NCBI GenBank assembly: GCA_030549495.1
Contig: JAUIRK010001040.1
Span: 1,096,625-1,160,624, forward strand
Source: Nectonema munidae
Taxonomy: Eukaryota; Nematomorpha; Nectonematoida; Nectonematidae
Length of the DNA: 64,000 nt
Reading direction: 5' to 3'
Shown: piece by piece, positions 46,036-59,100 of the stretch
Position numbering within the stretch: the stretch's first letter is position 1
Layout of the letters: each line of letters begins with the position of its first letter
Program-made: the position numbers and the translations under genes
Notes under the pieces: generated by a model
Seen by the model: the letters and a program-made list of their open reading frames with translations, nothing else
Database searches by the model: none
What the model was told of the DNA's origin: nothing

Positions 46036-47077
46036 TTATCGGGCTAGTGTACGCTAAGTTTATTTGTAGTGTTCCTAGCTTAAATCTTAGTCAAATATTG
46101 AAACGCTTATAACTTTCACATTTCTCAACAAAATGCATCATGCGATATACCAAATTAAAGCATTTTTTATGGGCTTTCAGAATACATTACTTATATCACA
46201 AGTACTTAAGAAATACCATTTTACTGTTTTTATTTTCCATGGGCTTCATACCATTAATTAGCAGATAAGGGATGCATTTTAAACTAAAGCTCCTTTCATT
46301 AGGACAAATTTTTATCTATATTATGTGACAATTTCCAGCACAATTATAAAGCGACTCTACTCTCAGAATCTAAATTTATTTGTAGATTTTTATAAAATAG
46401 TATTAGTTTTTCCATTTTTTTTATAAATTAACCTTCGTTTTTTTTATTGGTCAGTATAATGTTTTTCTAATAAATTTAAAATTATTTTTGAAGTTAAAAA
46501 TGTAGATCGAATGTACAAGTTTTGTTGGATAATCGTAGTCCACTATTTATTTTTAGATTTTTATAAAATCATTTTAGTTTTTGGTTTTTTATAAATTAAC
46601 ATTCGTTTTTTACTTCTTTTGAATAATCATCCAAAATTTAAGTGCGGGTTTGATTTACACTTTGATTCGAAAAAAATATGTTTTGGATAAATATTTTTTT
46701 TATTATTGTTTACTGCATATAAATTTCTAAAGAGAAGATAAATAGATCAAAATATGTGTTTTAATCAATTTTTCTCAATAAGTATTGAAGCTATGAGGTA
46801 GCAAAATATGAACAGAAAGTTTGATATTTTTTGATTTTTTAAAGAATATTTTTCGATTCTTTGATCACAGAATTTTATTTTGATTATTTGACAAATATAA
46901 TATTTAAAATCGTCCAAATTGCAAAGTATAGGTATTTTAAACAAAGCAGTAATATATTTGAAGAAATAATTTTCAGTATAAAGAGTTTAGAAAACTCTTC
47001 TCTAATATGTAATGATATATTCTCATAACCTGTACGGTTGAACGCGGGTAGACAACTTGCGTTTTATCTCCAACCCG
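46036..47077. other. AT-rich, with a partial copy of the inverted-repeat arm
   Basis: 46790-46865 (ATGAGGTAGCAAAATATGAA ... TTTTTCGATTCTTTGAT) and 46890-46935 (AAATCGTCCAAATTGCAAAG) are diverged copies of pieces of the arm at 48133. No gene. Confidence 0.55.
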
Positions 47078-47528
47078 TATATTACGATGATTCTTCTCCA
47101 ACCTGTATTCTACGATGATTCATCTCCAAACTATATACTACAATGATTCATCTCTAACCTGTATACTACGATGATTCATCTCTAACCTGTATACTACGAT
47201 GATTCATCTTCAACCTGTATACTACGATGGTTTCTATTCCATGTACAAATAACTAGGGAGACAATGTTCAACTTTCTGTTCACATTCTGCTAGATGTAAG
47301 ATTTGATATACCTCATTCGGGGAGACGATGCTACATAAGTTATTACCTATATACATTATACCTGTATACTACGATGGTTCATCTCCAACCTGTATACCGC
47401 GATAATTCATATCAAAGAATCGAAAAATATTTTTTAAAAAATAAAAAAATATCAAACTTTCTGTTCATATTTTGCTACCTCATACGATGTTACAAAAGTT
47501 ATTACCTATACTTTGCAATTTGCACGAT
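47078..47528 (+). repeat. 451-bp inverted repeat, left arm
   Basis: It is the reverse complement of 48133-48583, equal in length, with at most a few mismatches seen (one at about 47321). Its outer part (47078-47232) is a 28-bp minisatellite with unit ACGATGATTCATCTCTAACC plus TGTATACT. The spacer to the right arm is 604 bp. Confidence 0.93.
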
Positions 47529-47584
47529 TTTAAATATTATATTTGTCGAATAATCAAAGAATCGAAAAATGTTCAAATCAAAAA

Positions 47585-48132
47585 TAAATGTGTAAATCGT
47601 AAAATGCTTAAAAAATATACTTAAAATAAAAATTTTCAAAAAATATTTTACATACATATTGAAAGCCACATTTCAAAAATTCTACCTAAAAGTTCAAAAA
47701 ATTTAACTTTGAAATTGCAGTTTTATTTCATAAAAACTATATGATTGGTTGAAATGTTTATGTAATATATAATAATAATAATAATACTACTACTAATACT
47801 ACCAATACTACTTTTTGAAAATTTTTACTTGTTTGATTTGAAGAAAGAATTCAACTGTTTTTCAATATTTCTTTTTCATGATATATATATCATTAGAAAG
47901 CTTATCGTTTGCTACATACTCTAGAATAATTTATTTTTGCAAAAGTTTTAACAAATTTTAATAAATGGACTTTACTTCGAAAAATTTTGTCTAAATTTTT
48001 GAAAAAATTACGGACCACCTTTTTGTTTACGCATAATGTGAAGATTTTTAAAAAAAATTGAATGAAAATGATATCATTGGAAAGATATACTCTTTGTGGT
48101 TAACATAGGCTAGGTTATACAAATAAATATAT
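47585..48132. repeat. 548-bp direct repeat, copy 2, in the loop of the inverted repeat
   Basis: Near-identical to 44345-44892. Its right end touches the right arm exactly (48132/48133), while a 56-base AT-rich bridge separates it from the left arm. Confidence 0.92.
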
Positions 48133-48583
48133 ATCGTGCAAATTGCAAAGTATAGGTAATAACTTTTGTAACATCGTATGAGGTAGCAAAATATGAACAG
48201 AAAGTTTGATATTTTTTTATTTTTTAAAAAATATTTTTCGATTCTTTGATATGAATTATCGCGGTATACAGGTTGGAGATGAACCATCGTAGTATACAGG
48301 TATAATGTATATAGGTAATAACTTATGTAGCATCGTCTCCCCCAATGAGGTATATCAAATCTTACATCTAGCAGAATGTGAACAGAAAGTTGAACATTGT
48401 CTCCCTAGTTATTTGTACATGGAATAGAAACCATCGTAGTATACAGGTTGAAGATGAATCATCGTAGTATACAGGTTAGAGATGAATCATCGTAGTATAC
48501 AGGTTAGAGATGAATCATTGTAGTATATAGTTTGGAGATGAATCATCGTAGAATACAGGTTGGAGAAGAATCATCGTAATATA
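48133..48583 (-). repeat. 451-bp inverted repeat, right arm
   Basis: Complementary to 47078-47528. It starts ATCGTGCAAATTGCAAAG, carries the minisatellite as CATCGTAGTATACAGGTT units (about 48430-48583), and fades into ATATATATATTTATTTATTT. Confidence 0.93.
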
Positions 48584-50150
48584 TATATATTTATTTATTT
48601 ATATGTCATCACGAACCTTTTTTCTTTTACTTTTAGCATTTAAAGTCAAATAACTTTTATAATAAAAAAGTTTTTTCCAAGCTATAAAATGTTCATCCAC
48701 CTCATTTCTGGAGCGCTATCACGTGGTCTAAGTTAAATGACCTGAGAGTGAGTTCATTGACCCGCACTTGAACTATAAATTTTCTCACTTTTTCAATTCC
48801 CGCGAGATGTTTCAAAATTTTTTAAAAAAATTTCAAGTGAGTTAAAGTACTTTTATAAATAAATGATTTTGTAAAAAAAATTTCGAAAAAAAAAATATCA
48901 TTTTTTATAAAAAAAGGTTTGAATTTTCAAAAAGTTGACATATTTGATTCAAAAATTTTACATCAAAAGAAAATTATTTTTTTCTAATTTTTACATCATC
49001 TTATTCAAAATTGCTTAAATTTTATTTTAGAAATTTAAAATTTTGAAAAAAAATTATTTTTGATATATTATTTTTGATTTTAACAAATTTTTTAAAATTT
49101 TTGGGTCAAAAATGACAAATTTTAACTTTCGAACAAAACTTTATGCGAGAAATTTTTTAAAAAATATTTTAAACCATGCCTATCTTAAAGAGCATCCTTT
49201 TACCTATATTTTTGAATTATTTTTGGTTTTGATACAAATTCAAATTTTTTTTTATAAGCCCTTGAACAATATGCACAATTTTGCTATGTTTCACTATATT
49301 TTGGCGTGTAAAATAAAGAATTAAATATTTTTTTACATTTTTTTGCATATTCATAAAATAAACCTATTATTTAAACATACTACGGTGAAAAAATTGGAAA
49401 ATAATTTTTTTAATTTTTTTTTAAAATTGTAAGGGTGACCCATACAAAATTTTTGAAAAATTTCAAACTCATCCAATTTTTAATTTTAATATCTCATTTT
49501 AAAGCAAATTTTATACTGATTACGAAAATGTAAAAATATTTTAAATTAATTTTTTTTTAAATACTTTTTTTAGCCTTTGAACTTGAAAAAATGACAAAAA
49601 TTCCAACTTTGACCTCAAAAAAATTAAAAAATCAATCGATTCATTTCAAACAAATTACATATTCGGAATCAGCGTATCAAACTCTATCAGAATACGTTTT
49701 AAAATTTTTAAATTTTCCATTTTTTTAATTTTCGATTTTTCAGGCCCTTTCAAACGACCTCAAAATTATGACTTCACATATATTCAACAAAAAAGGAAGT
49801 TTTATATATTTTTAGAATCCTCTAATCATTCTAAATAACAATATTAACTTTAATTTATCATAAATGTTTTAATTCAAAAAAATTTCATATATATTTGTAT
49901 ATTTTGTATATACGTATATAATGTACTTAATTTAACCAATCAAAAAAAAACTCATTTTCATTAAAAAAAAATTTCTTTCTCAATATATCCAATTCAATTA
50001 ATGGTTGATGGGTTTATTCATTCTTCTCAAAAACGGTCTTGGCAAAATGAGCTGACAGAAAAGCTTACAAGAAAAACTTTAATAACTTTTAAAATAATCA
50101 ATGAATTGACTTGAAATTTTAAATACTAATAAAACATTATAAAATATATA
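48584..50150. other. Very AT-rich spacer before the satellite
   Basis: No gene. Open frames are composition noise. The last 100 bases (AAAAGCTTACAAGAAAAA ... AAAATATATAATT) are a dispersed repeat, with a relative at 24255-24355. Confidence 0.55.
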
Positions 50151-53100
50151 ATTCCGTATATAGTCTCGGAACAGAATAGGACTATTGCATGACCTGCATG
50201 TCGTAAGAGGCGACTAAAAACATGAAATAATTCCGTATAGTCTCGGAACAGAATAGGACTATTGCATGACCTGCATGTCGTAAGAGGCGACTAAAAACAT
50301 GAAATAATTCCGTATAGTCTCGGAACAGAATAGGACTATTGCATGACCTGCATGTCGTAAGAGGCGACTAAAAACATGAAATAATTCCGTATAGTCTCGG
50401 AACAGAATAGGACTATTGCATGACCTGCATGTCGTAAGAGGCGACTAAAAACATGAAATAATTCCGTATAGTCTCGGAACAGAATAGGACTATTGCATGA
50501 CCTGCATGTCGTAAGAGGCGACTAAAAACAAGAAATAATTCCGTATAGTCTCGGAACAGAATAGGACTATTGCATGACCTGCATGTCGTAAGAGGCGACT
50601 AAAAACATGAAATAATTCCGTATAGTCTCGGAACAGAATAGGACTATTGCATGACCTGCATGTCGTAAGAGGCGACTAAAAACATGAAATAATTCCGTAT
50701 AGTCTCGGAACAGAATAGGACTATTGCATGACCTGCATGTCGTAAGAGGCGACTAAAAACATGAAATAATTCCGTATAGTCTCGGAACAGAATAGGACTA
50801 TTGCATGACCTGCATGTCGTAAGAGGCGACTAAAAACATGAAATAATTCCGTATAGTCTCGGAACAGAATAGGACTATTGCATGACCTGCATGTCGTAAG
50901 AGGCGACTAAAAACATGAAATAATTCCGTATAGTCTCGGAACAGAATAGGACTATTGCATGACCTGCATGTCGTAAGAGGCGACTAAAAACATGAAATAA
51001 TTCCGTATAGTCTCGGAACAGAATAGGACTATTGCATGACCTGCATGTCGTAAGAGGCGACTAAAAACATGAAATAATTCCGTATAGTCTCGGAACAGAA
51101 TAGGACTATTGCATGACCTGCATGTCGTAAGAGGCGACTAAAAACATGAAATAATTCCGTATAGTGTCGGGGAGAGTAGGATTTTGCATGACCTGCATGT
51201 CGTAAGAGGCGACTAAAAACATGAAATAATTCCGTATAGTCTCGGAACAGAATAGGACTATTGCATGACCTGCATGTCGTAAGAGGCGACTAAAAACATG
51301 AAATAATTCCGTATAGTCTCGGAACAGAATAGGACTATTGCATGACCTGCATGTCGTAAGAGGCGACTAAAAACATGAAATAATTCCGTATAGTCTCGGA
51401 ACAGAATAGGACTATTGCATGACATGCATGTCGTAATAGGCGACTAAAAACATGAAATAATTCCGTATAGTCTCGGAACAGAATAGGACTATTGCATGAC
51501 CTGCATGTCGTAAGATGCGACTAAAAACATGAAATAATTCCATATAGTCTCGGAACAGAATAGGACTATTGCATGACCTGCATGTCGTAAGAGGCGACTA
51601 AAAACATGAAATAATTCCGTATAGTCTCGGAACAGAATAGGACTATTGCATGACCTGCATGTCGTAAGAGGCGACTAAAAACATGAAATAATTCCGTATA
51701 GTCTCGGAACAGAATAGGACTATTGCATGACCTGCATGTCGTAAGAGGCGACTAAAAACATGAAATAATTCCGTATAGTCTCGGAACAGAATAGGACTAT
51801 TGCATGACCTGCATGTCGTAAGAGGCGACTAAAAACATGAAATAATTCCGTATAGTCTCGGAACAGAATAGGACTATTGCATGACCTGCATGTCGTAAGA
51901 TGCGACTAAAAACATGAAATAATTCCATATAGTCTCGGAACAGAATAGGACTATTGCATGACCTGCATGTCGTAAGAGGCGACTAAAAACATGAAATAAT
52001 TCCGTATAGTCTCGGAACAGAATAGGACTATTGCATGACCTGCATGTCGTAAGAGGCGACTAAAAACATGAAATAATTCCGTATAGTCTCGGAACAGAAT
52101 AGGACTATTGCATGACCTGCATGTCGTAAGAGGCGACTAAAAACATGAAATAATTCCGTATAGTCTCGGAACAGAATAGGACTATTGCATGACCTGCATG
52201 TCGTAAGAGGCGACTAAAAACATGAAATAATTCCGTATAGTCTCGGAACAGAATAGGACTATTGCATGACCTGCATGTCGTAAGAGGCGACTAAAAACAT
52301 GAAATAATTCCGTATAGTCTCGGAACAGAATAGGACTATTGCATGACCTGCATGTCGTAAGAGGCGACTAAAAACATGAAATAATTCCGTATAGTCTCGG
52401 AACAGAATAGGACTATTGCATGACCTGCATGTCGTAAGAGGCGACTAAAAACATGAAATAATTCCGTATAGTCTCGGAACAGAATAGGACTATTGCATGA
52501 CCTGCATGTCGTAAGAGGCGACTAAAAACAATGAAATAATTCCGTATAGTCTCGGAACAGAATAGGACTATTGCATGACCTGCATGTCGTAAGAGGCGAC
52601 TAAAAACATGAAATAATTCCGTATAGTCTCGGAACAGAATAGGACTATTGCATGACCTGCATGTCGTAAGAGGCGACTAAAAACATGAAATAATTCCGTA
52701 TAGTCTCGGAACAGAATAGGACTATTGCATGACCTGCATGTCGTAAGAGGCGACTAAAAACATGAAATAATTCCGTATAGTCTCGGAACAGAATAGGACT
52801 ATTGCATGACCTGCATGTCGTAAGAGGCGACTAAAAACATGAAATAATTCCGTATAGTCTCGGAACAGAATAGGACTATTGCATGACCTGCATGTCGTAA
52901 GAGGCGACTAAAAACATGAAATAATTCCGTATAGTCTCGGAACAGAATAGGACTATTGCATGACCTGCATGTCGTAAGAGGCGACTAAAAACATGAAATA
53001 ATTCCGTATAGTCTCGGAACAGAATAGGACTATTGCATGACCTGCATGTCGTAAGAGGCGACTAAAAACATGAAATAATTCCGTATAGTCTCGGAACAGA

Positions 53101-56100
53101 ATAGGACTATTGCATGACCTGCATGTCGTAAGAGGCGACTAAAAACATGAAATAATTCCGTATAGTCTCGGAACAGAATAGGACTATTGCATGACCTGCA
53201 TGTCGTAAGAGGCGACTAAAAACATGAAATAATTCCGTATAGTCTCGGAACAGAATAGGACTATTGCATGACCTGCATGTCGTAAGAGGCGACTAAAAAC
53301 ATGAAATAATTCCGTATAGTCTCGGAACAGAATAGGACTATTGCATGACCTGCATGTCGTAAGAGGCGACTAAAAACATGAAATAATTCCGTATAGTCTC
53401 GGAACAGAATAGGACTATTGCATGACCTGCATGTCGTAAGAGGCGACTAAAAACATGAAATAATTCCGTATAGTCTCGGAACAGAATAGGACTATTGCAT
53501 GACCTGCATGTCGTAAGAGGCGACTAAAAACATGAAATAATTCCGTATAGTCTCGGAACAGAATAGGACTATTGCATGACCTGCATGTCGTAAGAGGCGA
53601 CTAAAAACATGAAATAATTCCGTATAGTCTCGGAACAGAATAGGACTATTGCATGACCTGCATGTCGTAAGAGGCGACTAAAAACATGAAATAATTCCGT
53701 ATAGTCTCGGAACAGAATAGGACTATTGCATGACCTGCATGTCGTAAGAGGCGACTAAAAACATGAAATAATTCCGTATAGTCTCGGAACAGAATAGGAC
53801 TATTGCATGACCTGCATGTCGTAAGAGGCGACTAAAAACATGAAATAATTCCGTATAGTCTCGGAACAGAATAGGACTATTGCATGACCTGCATGTCGTA
53901 AGAGGCGACTAAAAACATGAAATAATTCCGTATAGTCTCGGAACAGAATAGGACTATTGCATGACCTGCATGTCGTAAGAGGCGACTAAAAACATGAAAT
54001 AATTCCGTATAGTCTCGGAACAGAATAGGACTATTGCATGACCTGCATGTCGTAAGAGGCGACTAAAAACATGAAATAATTCCGTATAGTCTCGGAACAG
54101 AATAGGACTATTGCATGACCTGCATGTCGTAAGAGGCGACTAAAAACATGAAATAATTCCGTATAGTCTCGGAACAGAATAGGACTATTGCATGACCTGC
54201 ATGTCGTAAGAGGCGACTAAAAACATGAAATAATTCCGTATAGTCTCGGAACAGAATAGGACTATTGCATGACCTGCATGTCGTAAGAGGCGACTAAAAA
54301 CATGAAATAATTCCGTATAGTCTCGGAACAGAATAGGACTATTGCATGACCTGCATGTCGTAAGAGGCGACTAAAAACATGAAATAATTCCGTATAGTCT
54401 CGGAACAGAATAGGACTATTGCATGACCTGCATGTCGTAAGAGGCGACTAAAAACATGAAATAATTCCGTATAGTCTCGGAACAGAATAGGACTATTTCA
54501 TGACCTGCATGTCGTAAGAGGCGACTAAAAACATGAAATAATTCCGTATAGTCTCGGAACAGAATAGGACTATTGCATGACCTGCATGTCGTAAGAGGCG
54601 ACTAAAAACATGAAATAATTCCGTATAGTCTCGGAACAGAATAGGACTATTGCATGACCTGCATGTCGTAAGAGGCGACTAAAAACAAGAAATAATTCCG
54701 TATAGTCTCGGAACAGAATAGGACTATTGCATGACCTGCATGTCGTAAGAGGCGACTAAAAACAAGAAATAATTCCGTATAGTCTCGGAACAGAATAGGA
54801 CTATTGCATGACCTGCATGTCGTAAGAGGCGACTAAAAACATGAAATAATTCCGTATAGTCTCGGAACAGAATAGGACTATTGCATGACCTGCATGTCGT
54901 AAGAGGCGACTAAAAACAAGAAATAATTCCGTATAGTCTCGGAACAGAATAGGACTATTGCATGACCTGCATGTCGTAAGAGGCGACTAAAAACATGAAA
55001 TAATTCCGTATAGTCTCGGAACAGAATAGGACTATTGCATGACCTGCATGTCGTAAGAGGCGACTAAAAACATGAAATAATTCCGTATAGTCTCGGAACA
55101 GAATAGGACTATTGCATGACCTGCATGTCGTAAGAGGCGACTAAAAACATGAAATAATTCCGTATAGTCTCGGAACAGAATAGGACTATTGCATGACCTG
55201 CATGTCGTAAGAGGCGACTAAAAACATGAAATAATTCCGTATAGTCTCGGAACAGAATAGGACTATTGCATGACCTGCATGTCGTAAGAGGCGACTAAAA
55301 ACATGAAATAATTCCGTATAGTCTCGGAACAGAATAGGACTATTGCATGACCTGCATGTCGTAAGAGGCGACTAAAAACATGAAATAATTCCGTATAGTC
55401 TCGGAACAGAATAGGACTATTGCATGACCTGCATGTCGTAAGAGGCGACTAAAAACATGAAATAATTCCGTATAGTCTCGGAACAGAATAGGACTATTGC
55501 ATGACCTGCATGTCGTAAGAGGCGACTAAAAACATGAAATAATTCCGTATAGTCTCGGAACAGAATAGGACTATTGCATGACCTGCATGTCGTAAGAGGC
55601 GACTAAAAACATGAAATAATTCCGTATAGTCTCGGAACAGAATAGGACTATTGCATGACCTGCATGTCGTAAGAGGCGACTAAAAACATGAAATAATTCC
55701 GTATAGTCTCGGAACAGAATAGGACTATTGCATGACCTGCATGTCGTAAGAGGCGACTAAAAACATGAAATAATTCCGTATAGTCTCGGAACAGAATAGG
55801 ACTATTGCATGACCTGCATTTCGTAAGAGGCGACTAAAAACAAGAAATAATTCCGTATAGTCTCGGAACAGAATAGGACTATTGCATGACCTGCATGTCG
55901 TAAGAGGCGACTAAAAACATGAAATAATTCCGTATAGTCTCGGAACAGAATAGGACTATTGCATGACCTGCATGTCGTAAGAGGCGACTAAAAACATGAA
56001 ATAATTCCGTATAGTCTCGGAACAGAATAGGACTATTGCATGACCTGCATGTCGTAAGAGGCGACTAAAAACAATAAATAATTCCGTATAGTCTCGGAAC

Positions 56101-59100
56101 AGAATAGGACTATTGCATGACCTGCATGTCGTAAGAGGCGACTAAAAACATGAAATAATTCCGTATAGTCTCGGAACAGAATAGGACTATTGCATGACCT
56201 GCATGTCGTAAGAGGCGACTAAAAACATGAAATAATTCCGTATAGTCTCGGAACAGAATAGGACTATTGCATGACCTGCATGTCGTAAGAGGCGACTAAA
56301 AACATGAAATAATTCCGTATAGTCTCGGAACAGAATAGGACTATTGCATGACCTGCATGTCGTAAGAGGCGACTAAAAACATGAAATAATTCCGTATAGT
56401 CTCGGAACAGAATAGGACTATTGCATGACCTGCATGTCGTAAGAGGCGACTAAAAACATGAAATAATTCCGTATAGTCTCGGAACAGAATAGGACTATTG
56501 CATGACCTGCATGTCGTAAGAGGCGACTAAAAACATGAAATAATTCCGTATAGTCTCGGAACAGAATAGGACTATTGCATGACCTGCATGTCGTAAGAGG
56601 CGACTAAAAACATTAAATAATTCCGTATAGTCTCGGAACAGAATAGGACTATTGCATGACCTGCATGTCGTAAGAGGCGACTAAAAACATGAAATAATTC
56701 CGTATAGTCTCGGAACAGAATAGGACTATTGCATGACCTGCATGTCGTAAGAGGCGACTAAAAACATGAAATAATTCCGTATATCTCGGAACAGAATAGG
56801 ACTATTGCATGACCTGCATGTCGTAAGAGGCGGCTAAAAACAATAAATAATTCCGTATAGTCTCGGAACAGAATAGGACTATTGCATGACCTGCATGTCG
56901 TAAGAGGCGACTAAAAACATGAAATAATTCCGTATAGTCTCGGAACAGAATAGGACTATTGCATGACCTGCATGTCGTAAGAGGCGACTAAAAACATGAA
57001 ATAATTCCGTATAGTCTCGGAACAGAATAGGACTATTGCATGACCTGCATTTCGTAAGAGGCGACTAAAAACAAGAAATAATTCCGTATAGTCTCGGAAC
57101 AGAATAGGACTATTGCATGACCTGCATGTCGTAAGAGGCGACTAAAAACATGAAATAATTCCGTATAGTCTCGGAACAGAATAGGACTATTGCATGACCT
57201 GCATGTCGTAAGAGGCGACTAAAAACATGAAATAATTCCGTATAGTCTCGGAACAGAATAGGACTATTGCATGACCTGCATGACGTAAGAGGCGACTAAA
57301 AACAATAAATAATTCCGTATAGTCTCGGAACAGAATAGGACTATTGCATGACCTGCATGTCGTAAGAGGCGACTAAAAACATGAAATAATTCCGTTTGTC
57401 TCGGAACAGAATAGGACTATTGCATGACCTGCATGTCGTAAGAGGCGACTAAAAACATGAAATAATTCCGTATAGTCTCGGAACAGAATAGGACTATTGC
57501 ATGACCTGCATGTCGTAAGAGGCGACTAAAAACATGAAATAATTCCGTATAGTCTCGGAACAGAATAGGACTATTGCATGACCTGCATGTCGTAAGAGGC
57601 GACTAAAAACATGAAATAATTCCGTATAGTCTCGGAACAGAATAGGACTATTGCATGACCTGCATGTCGTAAGAGGCGACTAAAACATGAAATAATTCCA
57701 TATTCTCGGAACAGAATAGGACTATTGCATGACCTGCATGTCGTAAGAGGCGACTAAAAACATGAAATAATTCCGTATAGTCTCGGAACAGAATAGGACT
57801 ATTGCATGACCTGCATGTCGTAAGAGGCGACTAAAAACATGAAATAATTCCGTATAGTCTCGGAACAGAATAGGACTATTGCATGACCTGCATGTCGTAA
57901 GAGGCGACTAAAAACATGAAATAATTCCGTATAGTCTCGGAACAGAATAGGACTATTGCATGACCTGCATGTCGTAAGAGGCGACTAAAAACATGAAATA
58001 ATTCCGTATAGTCTCGGAACAGAATAGGACTATTGCATGACCTGCATGTCGTAAGAGGCGACTAAAAACATGAAATAATTCCGTATAGTCTCGGAACAGA
58101 ATAGGACTATTGCATGACCTGCATGTCGTAAGAGGCGACTAAAAACATGAAATAATTCCGTATAGTCTCGGAACAGAATAGGACTATTGCATGACCTGCA
58201 TGTCGTAAGAGGCGACTAAAAACATGAAATAATTCCGTATAGTCTCGGAACAGAATAGGACTATTGCATGACCTGCATGTCGTAAGAGGCGACTAAAAAC
58301 ATGAAATAATTCCGTATAGTCTCGGAACAGAATAGGACTATTGCATGACCTGCATGTCGTAAGAGGCGACTAAAAACATGAAATAATTCCGTATAGTCTC
58401 GGAACAGAATAGGACTATTGCATGACCTGCATGTCGTAAGAGGCGACTAAAAACATGAAATAATTCCGTATAGTCTCGGAACAGAATAGGACTATTGCAT
58501 GACCTGCATGTCGTAAGAGGCGACTAAAAACATGAAATAATTCCGTATAGTCTCGGAACAGAATAGGACTATTGCATGACCTGCATGTCGTAAGAGGCGA
58601 CTAAAAACATGAAATAATTCCGTATAGTCTCGGAACAGAATAGGACTATTGCATGACCTGCATGTCGTAAGAGGCGACTAAAAACATGAAATAATTCCGT
58701 ATAGTCTCGGAACAGAATAGGACTATTGCATGACCTGCATGTCGTAAGAGGCGACTAAAAACATGAAATAATTCCGTATAGTCTCGGAACAGAATAGGAC
58801 TATTGCATGACCTGCATGTCGTAAGAGGCGACTAAAAACATGAAATAATTCCGTATAGTCTCGGAACAGAATAGGACTATTGCATGACCTGCATGTCGTA
58901 AGAGGCGACTAAAAACATGAAATAATTCCGTATAGTCTCGGAACAGAATAGGACTATTGCATGACCTGCATGTCGTAAGAGGCGACTAAAAACATGAAAT
59001 AATTCCGTATAGTCTCGGAACAGAATAGGACTATTGCATGACCTGCATGTCGTAAGAGGCGACTAAAAACAAGAAATAATTCCGTATAGTCTCGGAACAG

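Noticed and set aside
49112..49324. 70-codon Phe/Ile/Asn-rich open frame
   Set aside because: Composition is that of translated AT-rich DNA, with no supporting context.
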